64,000 nt of DNA, taken from NCBI GenBank assembly GCA_015179125.1, contig WHVA01000061.1, positions 1-64,000 of the forward strand, in the 5' to 3' direction. This DNA comes from Gautieria morchelliformis. Taxonomy: Eukaryota; Basidiomycota; Agaricomycetes; Gomphales; Gomphaceae. Of the stretch, positions 32,076 to 45,240 are shown one piece after another (position 1 is the first letter of the stretch; the number at the start of each line of letters is the position of its first letter). The position numbers and the translations under genes are program-made. The notes under the pieces were generated by a model. That model searched no databases. It worked only from the letters and a program-made list of their open reading frames with translations, and was not told where the DNA came from.

Positions 32076-32519
32076 ATGGCCGCGGAGGCACCGACCAGAA
32101 CACGTATTTTATGCAACTGTGAGAGATACTGTCGAGGCGGGAAGCAAGTCAGTCGTTCCACTTGGTTTCGACACGCACGGTTTCGCGTGCAATCGTATAT
32201 TCCCGAATTTATCCCTGAAGACTATATGAATGGGTCCAACCAGTCGTTCAACCAGCCCTTGCCTAGAGGAAGTGCACCGACAGGAGATACCCCGGCTGGC
32301 AGGGTAGACAGTGACGCCAAGATAGAGGATGATAAGGGGGATAGCGATGGGAACTCAGGGTCGAGTACGCTCTCTTTCGCTCATGCTCTTTCGTCACCAT
32401 GGAGACGATTTGCGCTGACGGCAATTTTAATACATAGGACAAACTGTACAGCGGATCATTCCAGGTGTTTAAATATCCTGGTCAAAGATAGTATCAAGGT
32501 TCAGGTTAGCGAGATATGA
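32076..32519 (+). CDS. Uncharacterised ORF with an N-terminal Cys/His stretch
   Basis: A 147-codon frame starts MAAEAPTRTRILCNCERYCR. The CNCERYC...VSRSTWFRHARFR pattern is reminiscent of the short Cys/His segment at the start of proteins linked to basidiomycete Plavaka/KDZ DNA transposons, followed by an acidic Ser/Gly-rich stretch (DDKGDSDGNSGSSTLS). The last 40 residues look random, and no transposase core follows within 2 kb. It is probably a relic of such an element or a fortuitous frame. Confidence 0.3.
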   Translation: MAAEAPTRTRILCNCERYCRGGKQVSRSTWFRHARFRVQSYIPEFIPEDYMNGSNQSFNQPLPRGSAPTGDTPAGRVDSDAKIEDDKGDSDGNSGSSTLSFAHALSSPWRRFALTAILIHRTNCTADHSRCLNILVKDSIKVQVSEI

Positions 32520-34732
32520 CAAGGACGCGCCTAGTACCGAACAAAGAGTCTAGAGATTGTGGGGAGCAAGCCCCAGAGGGTCTGGCGGGCTTAGACTATG
32601 CCAGTGAGAGGATAGAGGACGGGGGGCAACAGCAATCTGTATGACCTATCCTGTATTCATGATCCAGGTGAAGGCGGCCTGGGAAAAGACGATGAAAACG
32701 ATGCCTGAGGACAACTGAGCAGCCATTGTGATAGATAAATTAGTCCGTCATTAATTGATCGACGCGATCTTTTCCGCGGACGAGAATCAGACTGCTCTTC
32801 TTCGGCAAGGGGACGCTAAATTAAGTCCACGGAGTAGGAAATGTTGGTTATATTTCGTATAACTCACTGCAGGTCTGCGGCGAATGACAGTTGGTGATCC
32901 GGTGCACTGTGGGTAAGTCAGGAGGTTGGGTAATACATGCGAGAATCGCGAGAACCGCGAGAATCGCCGGCAGTGCCTGGTCCGTGCGAGCGTGCCAAAT
33001 TGTGTGGCCCTTGTACCAGTGGGAGGTGGCCGACCACCGGACTTGTAATTCCCCCTTGTCGAGCTGTAGTCATAAACGTGTCTATCCAGTCCGCGTCTGG
33101 ATAACGGAGCCGGCTCGTGGCTCGCAGTGCGGTTTTGGAGCAGGAATGCTGGAGGCTGATCATTGATCAGCTGATGGGCGGGGTGTAAAATCTGGAGTAC
33201 AATGGGCTATGGCCCTTCGTAGTGACGCTGACTGCCGGCTGCTTGTGGGAAGCGTAATAGAGGCAAAGAAGCCAATGCTTATATATTGGCAGATATGGGG
33301 TGCTTCCCGAGATCATAAGCCTCTCGCCAAAGTCGGAGGAGAGGGCAACCGCTAGCTCGTCACTGGTAGTAGTGTTGTTCCAAACTGGCTCGTCGACTTG
33401 TGATAGGCTTTCATTTGGCGCGAATTTTGGCTGAAGGATGGCCCCACGGGTCCGCAGGATTAATGGGATTGAAGCCAATAATGAAGCTTCTCGGCACGAG
33501 GACCATGGAAGGCGGGAAGTTGGAGTCCGCGATTTCATCACGTGACCAAAGCCAGCACGGACGCTTGCCACACTGCTCGAATCCTATCTGGTTCAAAGCT
33601 TTCTCCAGTTCTCGCAACTTATTTGTAACCTTGCCATGTTCCCTACGGCAAGAATGCCGGTGCCGCCCAGAGAAAACTGTTGAAGCTGAAACAGCCGACA
33701 GCCGTCGCCAGGGTATCAACTCGTCTATCAGCGGCAAGTTGGCACTGGGTTTATAATAAACTGGCCCCGTGTGGGATTCGCAGTTAATTGCTTGGAGATG
33801 GTGTGAGTTTTAGGGTAGTTTCTATTGGCTCTGACGACCAGCTAATGGCGTCTATCGACCGACACAGCATGTCTACAACAGAGCAGATGCACATCCGGAG
33901 CATCCGGATGCAAGACTATCCGTCCATGGCTGCTTTGGGCACCTGTTTCCCATCAACGCTGGAGATCTCGGCTATCGCGTGGTGTAGACGTCGTCCCTGG
34001 TCTTTGGTGAGGAAGGATCAGCCTGCCGCTCTGTGACTGGCAGCCCGCCCGTCGCCAGAGACGTACATGTGATGTGTTCCCCGCGACGTCGCACGTCTGT
34101 CCAGTCTCTCTGACTGACTCGACGTAGCATGTGGCGCACCATCCAGGCGCGGCCCGATTCTGGTAGCAGGATCGCGAACGTGCCTCAGGAGGCTCTCGTG
34201 TCGAGCGGTCGCCGACGCCACATGATCATTGCCGAATTCAGCCAGCCTACCACAGAGCACCACGGACCACACACATGTTTGTATACGCCCCGCATATCAA
34301 TGACGCCTGTGAGTCACTTAGGTTCTTGATCACCGATGTTCGAGTTCTCGAGCGTCTCGTCCCATCCCCAACGCCATACCTGTAACATCACTCGAGCTTA
34401 TAGCTCAGGTCCGCCTTTTGCTTCCGCCTTCCTCCCCGCCTGAAAAAATAAAACAATTGCATGTATAATTAGTATAATTGTCCATGTTCCGGGTGTCGAA
34501 CCTGTTCCATTGCTAGCGAAATGCGCGCCTAATGAAATTTCGTATCGCGACCTGACCGCTTGCTGGAGACCCTTCCATTCATTCCCTCGTATATATCTAT
34601 TTCGCCTCTTGCTCTTCCTCCCTCCTCCCTCTTTGCTTTTATCTACGTTTGGGTGACAGAGACCGGTGTGGTCACGTCCTATTCAGGATCTGTCTGGTTC
34701 GGTTGCATTACATCAATCATTACTTGCCTTAC
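32520..34732. other. Long intergenic region without a supported gene
   Basis: A minus-strand frame at about 33411-33737 (LRELEKALNQIGFEQ, FIIGFNPINPADPWGH) is the only protein-like stretch, but it has no ATG and no recognisable family. 34,550-34,730 is a pyrimidine-rich leader (CTCTTGCTCTTCCTCCCTCC) typical of fungal promoters, placed directly before the gene at 34733. Confidence 0.4.
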
Positions 34733-37603
34733 ATGGCCATGGCTCTCGCGCCTCCTTCTTCCAACACCAAACACTGGTGGCCTCGTCTGTCCCCCAGCAA
34801 GGAGCCCTCATCCTTGCCACCAACCATAAACTTATACGACGGACCTCGCAGCCGTCCACACACTGTCTCCGGTACCAAACCCTCCTTGATGAATTCCGTC
34901 ACGACCCCAAACGCTACGTCTTCCAACGCTTTCACCCCAAAGTCGTCCAGGTTCAACCTCGCCGCTGTCATCGGCTTCGGCTCCAAATCAAAGAGACAGC
35001 AGCACGTCGACCTTTCAGACCCCCCTTCCCAGATTCGCTCCCTACCTACTCCGAAGCCAAGCACTCACAGGGAGTGGGGGACGCCCCACTCCTCCACAAA
35101 CCCGAGACTTTCCCATGGTATCGCTTCTTCCGGCTCCGGGGCTTCTAGGACTTCCACGGATGGCCCTCTCACTCCCGCTGACATCCCATCAAGCCCCAGC
35201 TCGCGCACCTCTTACCAGCATTCATTGATGACTCTCACAGATCTCCCCGACCCGTTCGCTTCCGCGATACACCTCGACGAGCGCAGGTCATCTGCTCACT
35301 CTGACAAGAGTCTCAGAAGGTTTCTGCAGAAGATAGACGGTAAAACTCCCAAGACCAGCACACGCCTGCCGATGGGCGACGCTTCAAAAAAGGATAGCAG
35401 GGCGCGCAGTACGACGTTGCCATCGAGAGCGAGGTGTGTCGCTTTCTATTTTTCATATGCCCTACATGTCTAACTCCCGATAAGCACTTCGACCGATGCA
35501 TCAGAGGCGTATCAGTCGCTTCGAGCTGTTGAACCACCATGGGCAACGTCAGATCACTCCGAACCGCATTCCAAGCCTTTGTCTGCACATCGTGCTGCCC
35601 CCAGAGACAACTCGAAGACCGTCAGAGGATTCTCTGGCGCAGTGACTCTTCGACAATCTAAGAGCAGTAAGCCTACATTGCCGTGGCCTCCGTCGCCGCC
35701 GGCCAGGGAGAAAGGGTCTTTGCAGTTGCATCAACGGACCCATTCTTCCTCGTCCATCTCGAAACAGTACGTCACTGACAGCACTCGTACACATACCCGT
35801 CGTCCATCAACGTCCTCATCTGTCCACACCTCTCCGTCGTCATTGACGTCCCCTTCGCATCTATCCTTTAGCTCCGGTTCTCCTGTGGACGAGCCCCAGG
35901 TTGCTATCCCGTCGCTGGGTAGAGCATCTCCTGCTTCGATCCAGACAATGCCAACATCTATATATGGTGTACGCACGAACCCTCGACCGCCACCTACAAC
36001 TGGGCTTCCCCCAACACCCACACTGGCCAACCCTAGTTCATTATTGCCTCCGTCGACGGAAGAACGCCCCTTGCGCTCCCGCTCTGGTACTACGGCTTCC
36101 TCGATATCATTTGCATCGTCTCTTTCTTCGTTGTCTTTTGACAATCGCCCATCTCCCCAGGATCCCCCTGTTGTAGGTGCAGATGGCTACCCCAGTCTCC
36201 TGAATGAGACTCTACCCGTACCCGGTGTCCCAGCAGATCACGTAGCCCCCCGGCGTAATAGAAATCCAACGCCATCGGGAGATAGCAACGTTCACGTGCC
36301 CACGCCGACCCCAACCTCTCCAAGGAACGATAATCCGCCCAACCCGCCTAAAGCTGTCTTTCCGGGGACGCGACCTCTTCCGTCTCCTCCAGTCAACATG
36401 ATGAAGCGGGACCGTACCTTATCTGTGACGTCACCTACCTCGGATGCCGGAAGGACGCTCCGAAAGCAACGATCTTTTCATAATACGTCCCTGCGTGCCC
36501 CCACTTATCCGCAACCCTCACTGAGGCACCATAACAGCTATAGCTCGCTGGACCCATCTGCCAGGGCGGGGGATCACGCCCGATCCCCGCCTTTGCTGCC
36601 GCTGCGTTCTCCCCCATTGCCCCCACCACAAGATATGCCACCACTACCACCGCCCCCCGTGGGCACAAGCAAGCACAACAGCCCTGGGAAGGATTCGGGC
36701 GTGACCCCGAGTCCGAGACGCAAACTGTTTGGCACTAACAGGCACGATCGTCAACGTGACCGGGAGCGCAAGCAAGAACTCGACAATGTCGATACCAGCG
36801 TTCCCGCGAGCGCTGCCAGTCCCAGACATGGCAGCGCGAGTAGTTCTGGGCCGGCTTTGCCTTCCTCCTCGTGGTATGACGATCGGGGTGCGGGTTCCGA
36901 GCCGCCGTCGGCGTCCTCCTCAGCGTCGCCATCCACTATGCTTGACGTTGCGCAGCACATCGTTCCGCCTGCAGAGCTACTGCGGCTCGGCGCCAAATGG
37001 GAGCGGGAGAACGAGAGTAGGAATGGACTGCGCACAACGAAGAGCAGCTGGGGGTCGCAGGAGTCAAATGGCTCACACACATCGCTTGCGTCGTCGAGGG
37101 CTCCTATCCAGTCGTCCGGCGGTGAGGGCTCATCGCCTGCGCCGACTTCGAGCTCGATGCTGCCGCGTAGTGCGTCCCTCTTGTCCAAAGCCAGCTCGAC
37201 GCCGAGCTTTAGTCGCGCACGTGGGCCGCCTCTCGAGTTGTCGTTTGGGCCTGCTGTGCCGCCGGATTCGCATACGAGCCTGTCGCCGCCACCGCCGCGC
37301 CGACAGCGGACGATCTCGCGCCCATCCCAGCAAGTTGCTTCTTCTGCACTGCCGCCGCCCCCTCCGCTTCACGGGGCACCCTCGGTGTCCTCTGCCACCA
37401 TGCCTCCGAAGGGAGCGTTGGTCCAGAGGAAACCCTCATTCCTGGACATGACAACGTCAAGACAGAGTGTCACGATTGATGTGCCAGATCCTACTGAGCG
37501 CGAGGAATACGAGCGAGACAGCTTTCTCGAGCTCTCGCGCGGGATGAACTCTATCGAAACAATTCGTGAATCAGTTAGCTCGATGGACTCGTTCATGCAG
37601 TAG
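34733..37603 (+). CDS. Large Ser/Pro-rich intrinsically disordered protein
   Basis: Two exons, 34733-35433 and 35485-37603, join in frame over a 51-bp GT-AG intron (codon AG|C) to give 939 aa. The sequence is low-complexity Ser, Pro, Thr and Arg throughout, with poly-Pro runs (PLPPPQDMPPLPPPP, ALPPPPPL) that could bind SH3 or profilin-type partners. A short more ordered C-terminus reads REEYERDSFLELSRGMNSIE. There is no signal peptide, no transmembrane segment and no named domain. The start is the first ATG of the open frame, after a pyrimidine-rich leader; a second in-frame ATG is two codons on. It is convergent with sla2, 238 bp away, and both encode proline-rich or actin-cortex-type proteins, which may be coincidence. 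Confidence 0.8.
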
Positions 37604-37841
37604 TGTAGAGGAGTTGCCGCCTTGTTTTCTGTCGTCATATATAGTCGCTGATGTTACCATACCCTTCAGATTCAGTCCTTTCACATTTCATTACCGGTCG
37701 AATCGTCGCTTGTATCTATTTTGGTCACCAATACCCATTTCTCATAATCACGTAAACTCACAACGATACGCTTTCCGCCTTTACATTACAAATGTGTAGT
37801 TAATCAGGAGTTTGAAAAATAAATTGTACTGGGTACCAGCT

Positions 37842-40800
37842 CTAGTCCGTTTGGTCTGTATGATAGGCATCACGTCTCATTTGACCCAATCTGTGTCGCG
37901 CTGCGCCGAGTTCCTTCTCCAGCTTGAGGATCTCCACCTGCTGCTCCATCTCCCGGACCTTGAATTCGTGCACACCTAATGTGCTGTAATCGGTCTGCTC
38001 GGCGTCGATTTGCTTCGCTGTGATTTCCTTCACCTGCCGCACGAGCGCCTTGCACGCCTCCGTGACGGCTTTTGCTGCAAGTTCTAGCCGTTCCTGCGTC
38101 TTCGACATCAGCGAAGCCTTGACACGTGATGCAGCAACAAGCTGTGCCGTGGCTGCCGCCACTTCGTTCGACGCCACAATGAGTTGCTCCAAGGTGTGAG
38201 TGCCCGATAAGACACCATCCGCGCTCTCGATGAGCAGATTGGTGGCGAATGCTACGGCCTTCGCCGCAGAAATCAGCCCCTCGGTCCACCGGTTGTTCCG
38301 CTTGTAGAACTGCTGCGTTGAACTCGACCCTTTTCCTTGGGCCACGATCTCCTGCTGAGAATCTGTAGCAGCCCGGATGAGGCGGGCAATGGCATTCGCA
38401 ATTGCGAGTGCAGAAGCCAAGATCGTGTCGTGCACCTGCACGTCGACAGCGTTGAACCTAGACGTGTCTCGTGGCCGCGACATCATATCCTTCAACCGCT
38501 GAGTCGCAGCTTCAATTGCGCGTGCAGCGCCAAGCATCTCCTGCTCGACAATATCGCCAATGTCACCATTGGCCTTTGCCAACGTACCGCCCTTGTTCTT
38601 GGGCACAAGAGCATCAACGACATCCGATAGCTTGCTTAAAGCACCACGGGCTTCGACGTTGTTCCGTAGCGCGATCTCCTTCCGTTGGCTGAGAGGCACC
38701 AGCTCGAGTTTATACGATTGCAAGTTGAGGAAGAATCGCAACGCAACATCGCCAGCCGCTTTTGCTACTGCGACAAGCCTGTCTGAGGCGTCATCACCGC
38801 TAGTGAGACGGGTGATCCCTTTAGCGTTGGTGAGAACCTCTGCGAGTGCCTGAGCAAATTCATTAGCCCCCTTGATCACCTCTACGTGCTCGCCTCCAGG
38901 TTCTTGACCAATGTACAACGTAAATGTGGTCGCGAATTCGTTCGCGTTGTTCATGGCCTTTTCAATCATTGAAAGCGTGTATTCCGGTGTCGAGTTCAGG
39001 TTACCGGCCTGCGTCGGCGATTCGAGCTCGTAGATGGCATCATCGACTTTCTGAACACAGCTTTGCAGAATCGAATCTAGAAAAGAGGAATATTGGATCA
39101 GCACAAACGTTAGCAACAACATAGGTGTACATACCAATGATTTCATGGAGCTTTTTGCGGTTATCCAAAATCAAAGTGTCGATCTGGGCATTGGTAGCCT
39201 GATCGGTGAGACCTTGCGTCTTTAAAAGAAGCTAAGTTGACATTCTTGCACAAACACGCAGGCAGCACTGACCTGCTGCAAATCGGACATTTGCTGGATA
39301 GTGCTATCCATACCCTCTTGCAGGATGAGGATCTCCTGATCCTTCTCGTCACGAAGCCGTTCCAGATCACCAGCCGAATGGTCCAGCTTCGTAAGCAGAT
39401 CATCAATTTGGATTTGCTTGGCCTAGTATAAGATTGGTAAATGATAAAGCTGTCAAGAATGTCATAATCGACACAAACCCGCAACGAATCCTCCAACTCA
39501 TTGAGCTGACGGTTGTACTTCGCCATCATTGAAGATACCTGCTCGCTCTTACTCATGCTAGCATCTTCCGCGCGTTCATTCGCGAAGTCCAATTCACGCC
39601 GTAGCCTATCAATTTCATCTTTGTGGTTCTTGCATGGAAGCTAAGCCAATATGCACGGGGTGGACAGTAATAGGACAACTCACCGACTTCTGACGGTCCA
39701 CATCGAATCTTGCTCGGTCACGTTCTTTGATCATACCCGCCAACTCCAAATTCTTCGCCTTAACATCACGTTCCATCTTCTCCATCTTGTCAATGGCCTC
39801 GCTGGCAGAGTTGGCTTTCAGTTGCATCTGCTTATACTTGCTCAGCATGTCAAGATGCTCCGTGCGTAGCTGGCTGTAAAGTTTTGCGAGCGCTTCGTAC
39901 TTGTTCCGCCAGAGTGTGACTTGATCTTGCAATTGCTTGATCAGGTCATCCTTGGACATGAGCTGGGATCCGACATTAGCATTGATGGACGCCAACTCGC
40001 CCTCGAGGCCTTTGACTCTCTATGATATAACGTCAATGAATGGCTCTGGGGCGCCTAGTCTTTCACTCACTCGATCATACTGTTCCAGCAGGAGCTGATC
40101 CCGCTCATACTGACCCTGCATTGCCAACATCTGGCGCTGCAATTCGTTTGCTTGTGCCGCAGCCTGGTCATTCCACGCTTGCATCTGGCTCTGCATTAGT
40201 TGCTCCTGCGCGAGCCGTTCCCGCTCTGCTTGTTGCCGTTGTAGCTCCTCGTACTCTTGCTGCTGAGCCTGTTCTCTCTCCTGCCTCGCTCGCTCATCTG
40301 CCTCACGCTGCGCCGTAAGTTGCGCTTGCTGAGCCTCGTATTGGGCGAGGATACGGGCCTGCTCAGACACTTCGGCAGCCGTCGGTGTAGGTGTAGGTGC
40401 TGTTGGAGGCGGCGATTTCACCTGGAGGTTTTTATCGGGGCGAGCAGGGAGATCCGGTGCGGCGCCGCTGTCAGATAGGTTGGGCGGGTCCTGTCCGAGC
40501 TTTGGAACATTGATTAGACCAGTAAGATACTTGAGATTGGAGCATTCATAATAGAACTTTCGTAGCATGTGATGTTGAGCAGTGTATCGTCCCCGCAGAG
40601 GCTCAAGCGCTTCGGCCGAATCCGTTCCTAGAAAGCCTTATTAACAGGTTCGGTAAGCTACACCTGTTTGCTTGCTTACTTCGGTGCATGGCACGCAACA
40701 TGCTAGTAATAAATCGATAAATATTGTAACTCTCTTTGACCAGAGGGACAAGGGCAGAGATTCGGCATTCATTGTTAGTAGAATGTCGGAAATGAGAGAA

Positions 40801-41631
40801 GATGATACGCTGGAAGGATTCGATTTGGTCTTGGAGACCCATGAGGTCCGATATAGTCTCATATCTAGGATGGAGTTTGGATTGCGGTGCGGCCATAACG
40901 AACGTTTGACAAACCCTTCATTTGGATCGTCAATCCCTTTCAAACTGACATACTCCTCGTATTCGAAGAGGCCATTGAACTCGGGACGGTGCCGGTGGTA
41001 CCGTAGTTTTGCGAGAATGAAGGAAACATAGGTCCGGATTAATGCTCCGTAACCTGTTTGGACTCATCAGCGAGACGCTCTGCGCAGCGAACAAGTCTAA
41101 AACCTTTTGCGCTGTCGTGACCTATAGTCCGTGCACATGTCTCCAACCAGCCCGTCTGGCCATGCGCCTCTTTCAGTGTCTGTCATCCACTCAATATCTA
41201 TGAATTGGGGCAAAGGAAAGCAGCTGAAACGCACAATTGGGTGGCCTTCTTGCAGAAGCTTATGCACCGTGATGAGGGCCTTGAATGTCTGCACCTCATC
41301 GGACAATATGGGCTGCACACGGAGACCTTGCCAAATAGATATCGACGAGTGATAATCCCATGTGTATACGATACATTCTACAAATCGGCGAGTCAATGCA
41401 GGTCTCGGCCTTAGCACGATGAGCGAGCTCACTTCTGACATGCTTCTGCTTGGGGGCAGTCTCTTCTGGACTGGTCGCCTTCTTTATATTAATGGTGAGT
41501 TCCTGTTCAGCCTTGTCCTTGTCCACTGGTCGGGTCGGATAATGCACCTCTTCGCCGTCGATGTCATAGCGGGGTCTTCCCGAAGCGTACCTAGGAGAGG
41601 TAGGGCGTGGACTGTGAGCGAAACGACGCAT
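37842..41631 (-). CDS. sla2: Sla2/End4 (HIP1R-like) endocytic actin adaptor
   Basis: Eleven exons fit in frame: 41631-41433, 41377-41235, 41179-41104, 41053-40915, 40864-40680, 40627-40071, 40019-39684, 39628-39479, 39422-39273, 39231-39135 and 39076-37842, for 1,088 aa, the normal size of the family. The N-terminal ANTH domain (about residues 40-300) is recognised by KKATSPEETAPKQKHVRK, GWLETCARTIGHDSAKGYG and RPEFNGLFEYEEYVSLKGID. A Gln/Glu-rich coiled coil runs over residues 400-700 (clathrin light-chain binding and dimerisation in relatives). The C-terminal I/LWEQ (THATCH) actin-binding domain is seen in ELESPTQAG, GANEFAQALAEVLTNAKGIT, NNRWTEGLISAAKAVA and LVAASRVKA. The protein couples PI(4,5)P2 membranes and clathrin to actin at endocytic sites. 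Exon 8's 5' splice choice is uncertain (39628 or 39640). Confidence 0.95.
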
Positions 41632-41999
41632 GGTTAATGCAAGGAATTTACATGGCGATAGGGTAAGTTATAACGTGCTCTTTACAGAGGGAACGAGATG
41701 GTTTACGTTGTCGAGCACCCCAAAAGGGAGTTTAGTTCTCACGAGTGACTGCGTATAGTTCCAACTCCGAAGGCAGGACTCAGGAGGCCGTTCTGAAAGT
41801 GCAAATGCGATGCTCAACGTATGCTGCGATGTAAGGGTCTAAAGTTGCCAAGGTCCTTGTCGAAGCTCGCAAACTAACAGGAGTCCGCTGCGGGGGTGTA
41901 CGAAGGCAAGTTCGCACGATCGGACGCCCGATTGCTCGCGCCTTTACTTTTCAATACAATTCTCGTTGTCTTTACCTTCTAAGTATCTACAAACCATGC
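41632..41999. promoter_or_regulatory. Shared divergent promoter of sla2 and the DUF7918 gene
   Basis: 368 bp separate the two divergent start codons. The last 60 bp before 42000 (CTTTACTTTTCAATACAATTCTCGTTG) recur before the decayed tandem DUF7918 copy at about 43,895, so the promoter was duplicated with the gene. Confidence 0.5.
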
Positions 42000-43603
42000 A
42001 TGGCTGACCAGTCGGGAATATCGTCAGAGCCTAAGGTGCAATGTTGGATTGAGATGAATGGTCGGAGACTACCCAAGTATTGCGAGGAGAAGTACGAAAA
42101 GGACGGATCAATCTTTGAGACGTGTTGGATCGCCTCAGAGGTCGGAAAGGTAACTTTTGATATCATCTATACGCTCGTCTGCACTTTTTAACACACCGCT
42201 AGACTTTCAGCATTAAGGTGGAACGTGCAAATGTTCAACTTCTTACCATGATTCTCATCAACGGTGTGCTTGTGCACCGTTCTGTATCCAATGAGAGGTC
42301 AGACGGTTGGTGGGCAGTTGAAGCGACGAATGATGGACAAACTGGGAAGAAATTTGAATTTTCGACGGTAGACGCGACTAGTGAATCTACTGTGCACGGA
42401 TCACATCTAAGTATCTCTCATTCTAGTGACGTGCATATGATCCGAACGAAAAGACGCGTGTACTAGTAGCACCAGTGGGGATAAGAATATTAAGGACTGC
42501 GGTACCATCAAGGTCACCCACTATCGAGTGAAAGATGTAGTAAAAACTACAAATGGGAAAATCAGAAAATACACTGTGGATGCATTAGACCAGCCTCTGA
42601 TGCTTCACAAAATGAAAAAGCTAATTGGCATGCATGCCGTCTGGTGAGTATTTGAGTATTTACCTCTCTCTGATATTTTCTGACCATGCTATGCAGTCTA
42701 CGAGATGCGGGACTGATAACAGGTGACCACGAAAAATATGCATATACCCCTATAGATGTCAAGAAACCTTGGTATACCTTTCTGTTCCGATATAGATCAA
42801 TAGGTGAGTTATTAATTTCCACAAGCTCGTCTGTAACTCTTGGTCTAGATTACCTGCAGGCTGAAAGGATTGCACGTTTACCCGGTAGTCTCAAGCGCAG
42901 ACATTCTATAACCCAGTCTGAGGACTCTGCATCTGAAGATGAAGCTGACTTCGTGGAGTCAATTAAGCGTGAGGTCCGTAACTGCTTGCATGGTGCATAG
43001 CAGAAGCTAAACTGACAGTATGACCAGGAAGAAGAGCATAGGGCGCTTGATGACATCCAACTTGAACGTCGACGGGAGATATGGCAGGAACAGGAAAAAC
43101 AGTACGAGCAGGAATATCGGAATGAGGAAGAAGAGCTTCAGAAGAAGAAGCAAGCGCTCACGGGAAGACTTCAAGCAGAAGCGAGAGACCAAGAGGAGAA
43201 ATACGAAAAGGAGAGGCAGGAGCAAGAGGAAGCCTTTGACAAAGAGAGACAGATAGAAGAGGAGACGTTTGAGTGAGAGAGGCGTGCGCGACTGGAGAAA
43301 TTTGACCGGGAGAGGCGAGAGCGACAAGAGAATTTTGAGAAGAAGAAGCGGGAGCGAGAGGAAAAGTTTGAGAAAAGGAGCGGAGAGCAAGAAAAACAGT
43401 GCGAGACAGAGGGGCAGCAGCGGGAGGGAACACATGTGAAAGAGAAGCAGCAGCGGGAAAGGAAGCGCAAGAAGCTCGAGGAGCGGTATGCACAAGCGAA
43501 AGCGCAGCGAGAGCAAAGGCATCAAGATCTCTTGTCCCAATTTTCCCCTCGTAGGAATAGGCGGAAGAGAGACACCTCTGGCGAAGAAAAGCATAACCCC
43601 TAG
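42000..43603 (+). CDS. DUF7918-type protein with a long charged coiled-coil tail; one internal TGA
   Basis: Exon 1 (42000-42149) reads VQCWIEMNGRRLPKYCEEKY and CWIASEVGK. After a 53-bp intron comes TFSIKVERANVQLLTMILIN, then a region with an uncertain intron (about 42379-42451). GTIKVTHYRVKDV, IGMHAVCLRDAG, WYTFLFRYRSIDYLQAERIA and a basic linker follow. This is the order seen in basidiomycete DUF7918 domains, function unknown. After an intron (GTCCGTAAC...CTGACAG) the tail is nearly pure E/K/R/Q coiled coil. A TGA at 43274-43276 interrupts it (ETFE-stop-ERRARLEKF), yet the same frame goes on to a TAG at 43601. Either the tail ends early or the gene is losing function. Confidence 0.65.
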
Positions 43604-43889
43604 CCTTCCGATGGCGAGGTCCTTGATGGAACGTCCCTGAGGGCGAGTGGCGCTCACTTGTACTTACGAAACAAGGTTCAAATGGCTTCATTCATTCCCA
43701 TCGATGGAGGTGATGACCAACTGTCAGAGTTTTACTGTCAGAGTTTTGGCTCGAAGTGCTTCTGCCAGGAAGTCTTGTTTCATCTACACCGGAACAGGAT
43801 TAAAACAGACGCGTTTCTGGTCAGGACTGATGCGGCAAGATAGCAAGGAGCATAGTTTCCCACCCACATGCTTCTGATCATCTAGATTG

Positions 43890-45240
43890 CTCGTCGCCTT
43901 TACTTTTCAATACAATTCTCGTTGTTTTTATCTTCTCCATCTAACAAACAACTGGCACGTCTGACCGGTCGGAACCATCGTCAGAGCCTAAGGCGCAATG
44001 TTGGATTGAGATGAATGGTCGGGTCGGAAAGGTAGCGTTTGAGATCCGCACGGCTCATCGACCGAGTCATCTTCTGACACACGGATAGACATTCAGCATT
44101 TAGCTAGAACATGCAAATGTTCAACTTCTTACGATGATTCTCATCAACGGTGTGCTTACGCACGGTTGTGTATCCGGTGAGAAGTCAGACGGTCGGTGGG
44201 GGGTTGAAGCGACGAATGATGAATCAACTAGAAAGAAAGTTGAGTTTTCGACGGTAGACGTGACTGGTGAGCGTGTTGTGCAGTGAACATACCTAAGTAT
44301 CTCCGATCAATCTAACATTGGGTCAACGGGGACTTGGGAGACACGTGTGACACGCGGGGGGTATTGGAACAATGAGGAGTTCGGTACCATCAAGGCCATC
44401 CATTATCAGGTGAAAGATGTAAAAGAAAGTGGATATTCCAAAGAAAGAAGATACAGTGGGGCTATTAGATCAGCCTTTAAAGATTGGTGATACGATGGTC
44501 GGCCTGCACGCCGTTTCGTGACTACTATGCTAGGTAGCATCGGCACACTGCATTTTTCTGTGAATGACTGTGAGAGGACGGGAAACCTTGGCATAGCTTC
44601 CTGTTCCGATACAGGCCAATTGGTGAGTCTTGCTCCTCTCCCGCCTGAGCGAACTCTTTAGTAACTTGGGGACAGTCCATCTGCAAGCTGAAGGAATAGC
44701 ACCTCGTCCGAGTAATTTAAAGTGTCGAGATCCCCCTGAGGCTGCATCCCAAGATGGTAACAAGGATAGCTTACCGATGAAGCTCGAAGTTGGTAATCCT
44801 ACCCCACATGGCAGGCGCATAAAGCAAAGTATGAAACGGGGGGGCGGGGCCGAGAAGAGCAGCTTGGTCAGAAAAGGCAGGAACATGAAGAAAGACTTGA
44901 AAAAGAGGCGAGGTGTCGAGAGCAAATGAGGCGGGAGCGAGGCTTGAAAGACAGAGGCAGGGGCGAGAGGAAAAAATTGAGATGAGGGGCGGGTGCATGA
45001 GGAACAGTATCGAAGAGAGAAGCAGAGAGAGGGGAGAATTTCTTAAGGGAGAGACGAGAGCGAGAGAAACGCTGTGTGTGCTCAAGAGAGGCAGGCGCGG
45101 GGGGAGTGACAGGAAGAAAGCTATGCACAGGAAACAGAAAGAGAGAAGAGGCTCCGGGAACTCAGGTCTCACCGCTATTCGCGCCACTGGTCAAAAGCGT
45201 GTCAAGCGAGAAAATACCCCTAGGCAATGCACGGCAGGGG
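43890..45240 (+). pseudogene. Decayed tandem copy of the DUF7918 gene
   Basis: It repeats the promoter block and then AQCWIEMNGRVGKVAFEI, where the exon 1 middle is deleted, LTMILINGVLTHGCVSGEKS, a VEATNDESTRKKVEFSTVDV stretch, HYQVKDV, LQAEGIAPRPSNLKCRDPPE and a scrambled E/K/R-rich tail. Several stops and frameshifts lie between the blocks, so no continuous protein can be read. It arose by tandem duplication of the gene at 42000. Confidence 0.75.

Noticed and set aside
35731..37460. Several minus-strand frames over the Ser/Pro-rich gene
   Set aside because: Low-complexity shadows of the coding strand, with no motifs or start context.
43007..43657. 216-aa minus-strand frame rich in Leu, Phe and Pro
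   Set aside because: It is the mirror of the GAR/GAA-rich coiled-coil tail of the DUF7918 gene; low-complexity purine strands give long open antisense frames.
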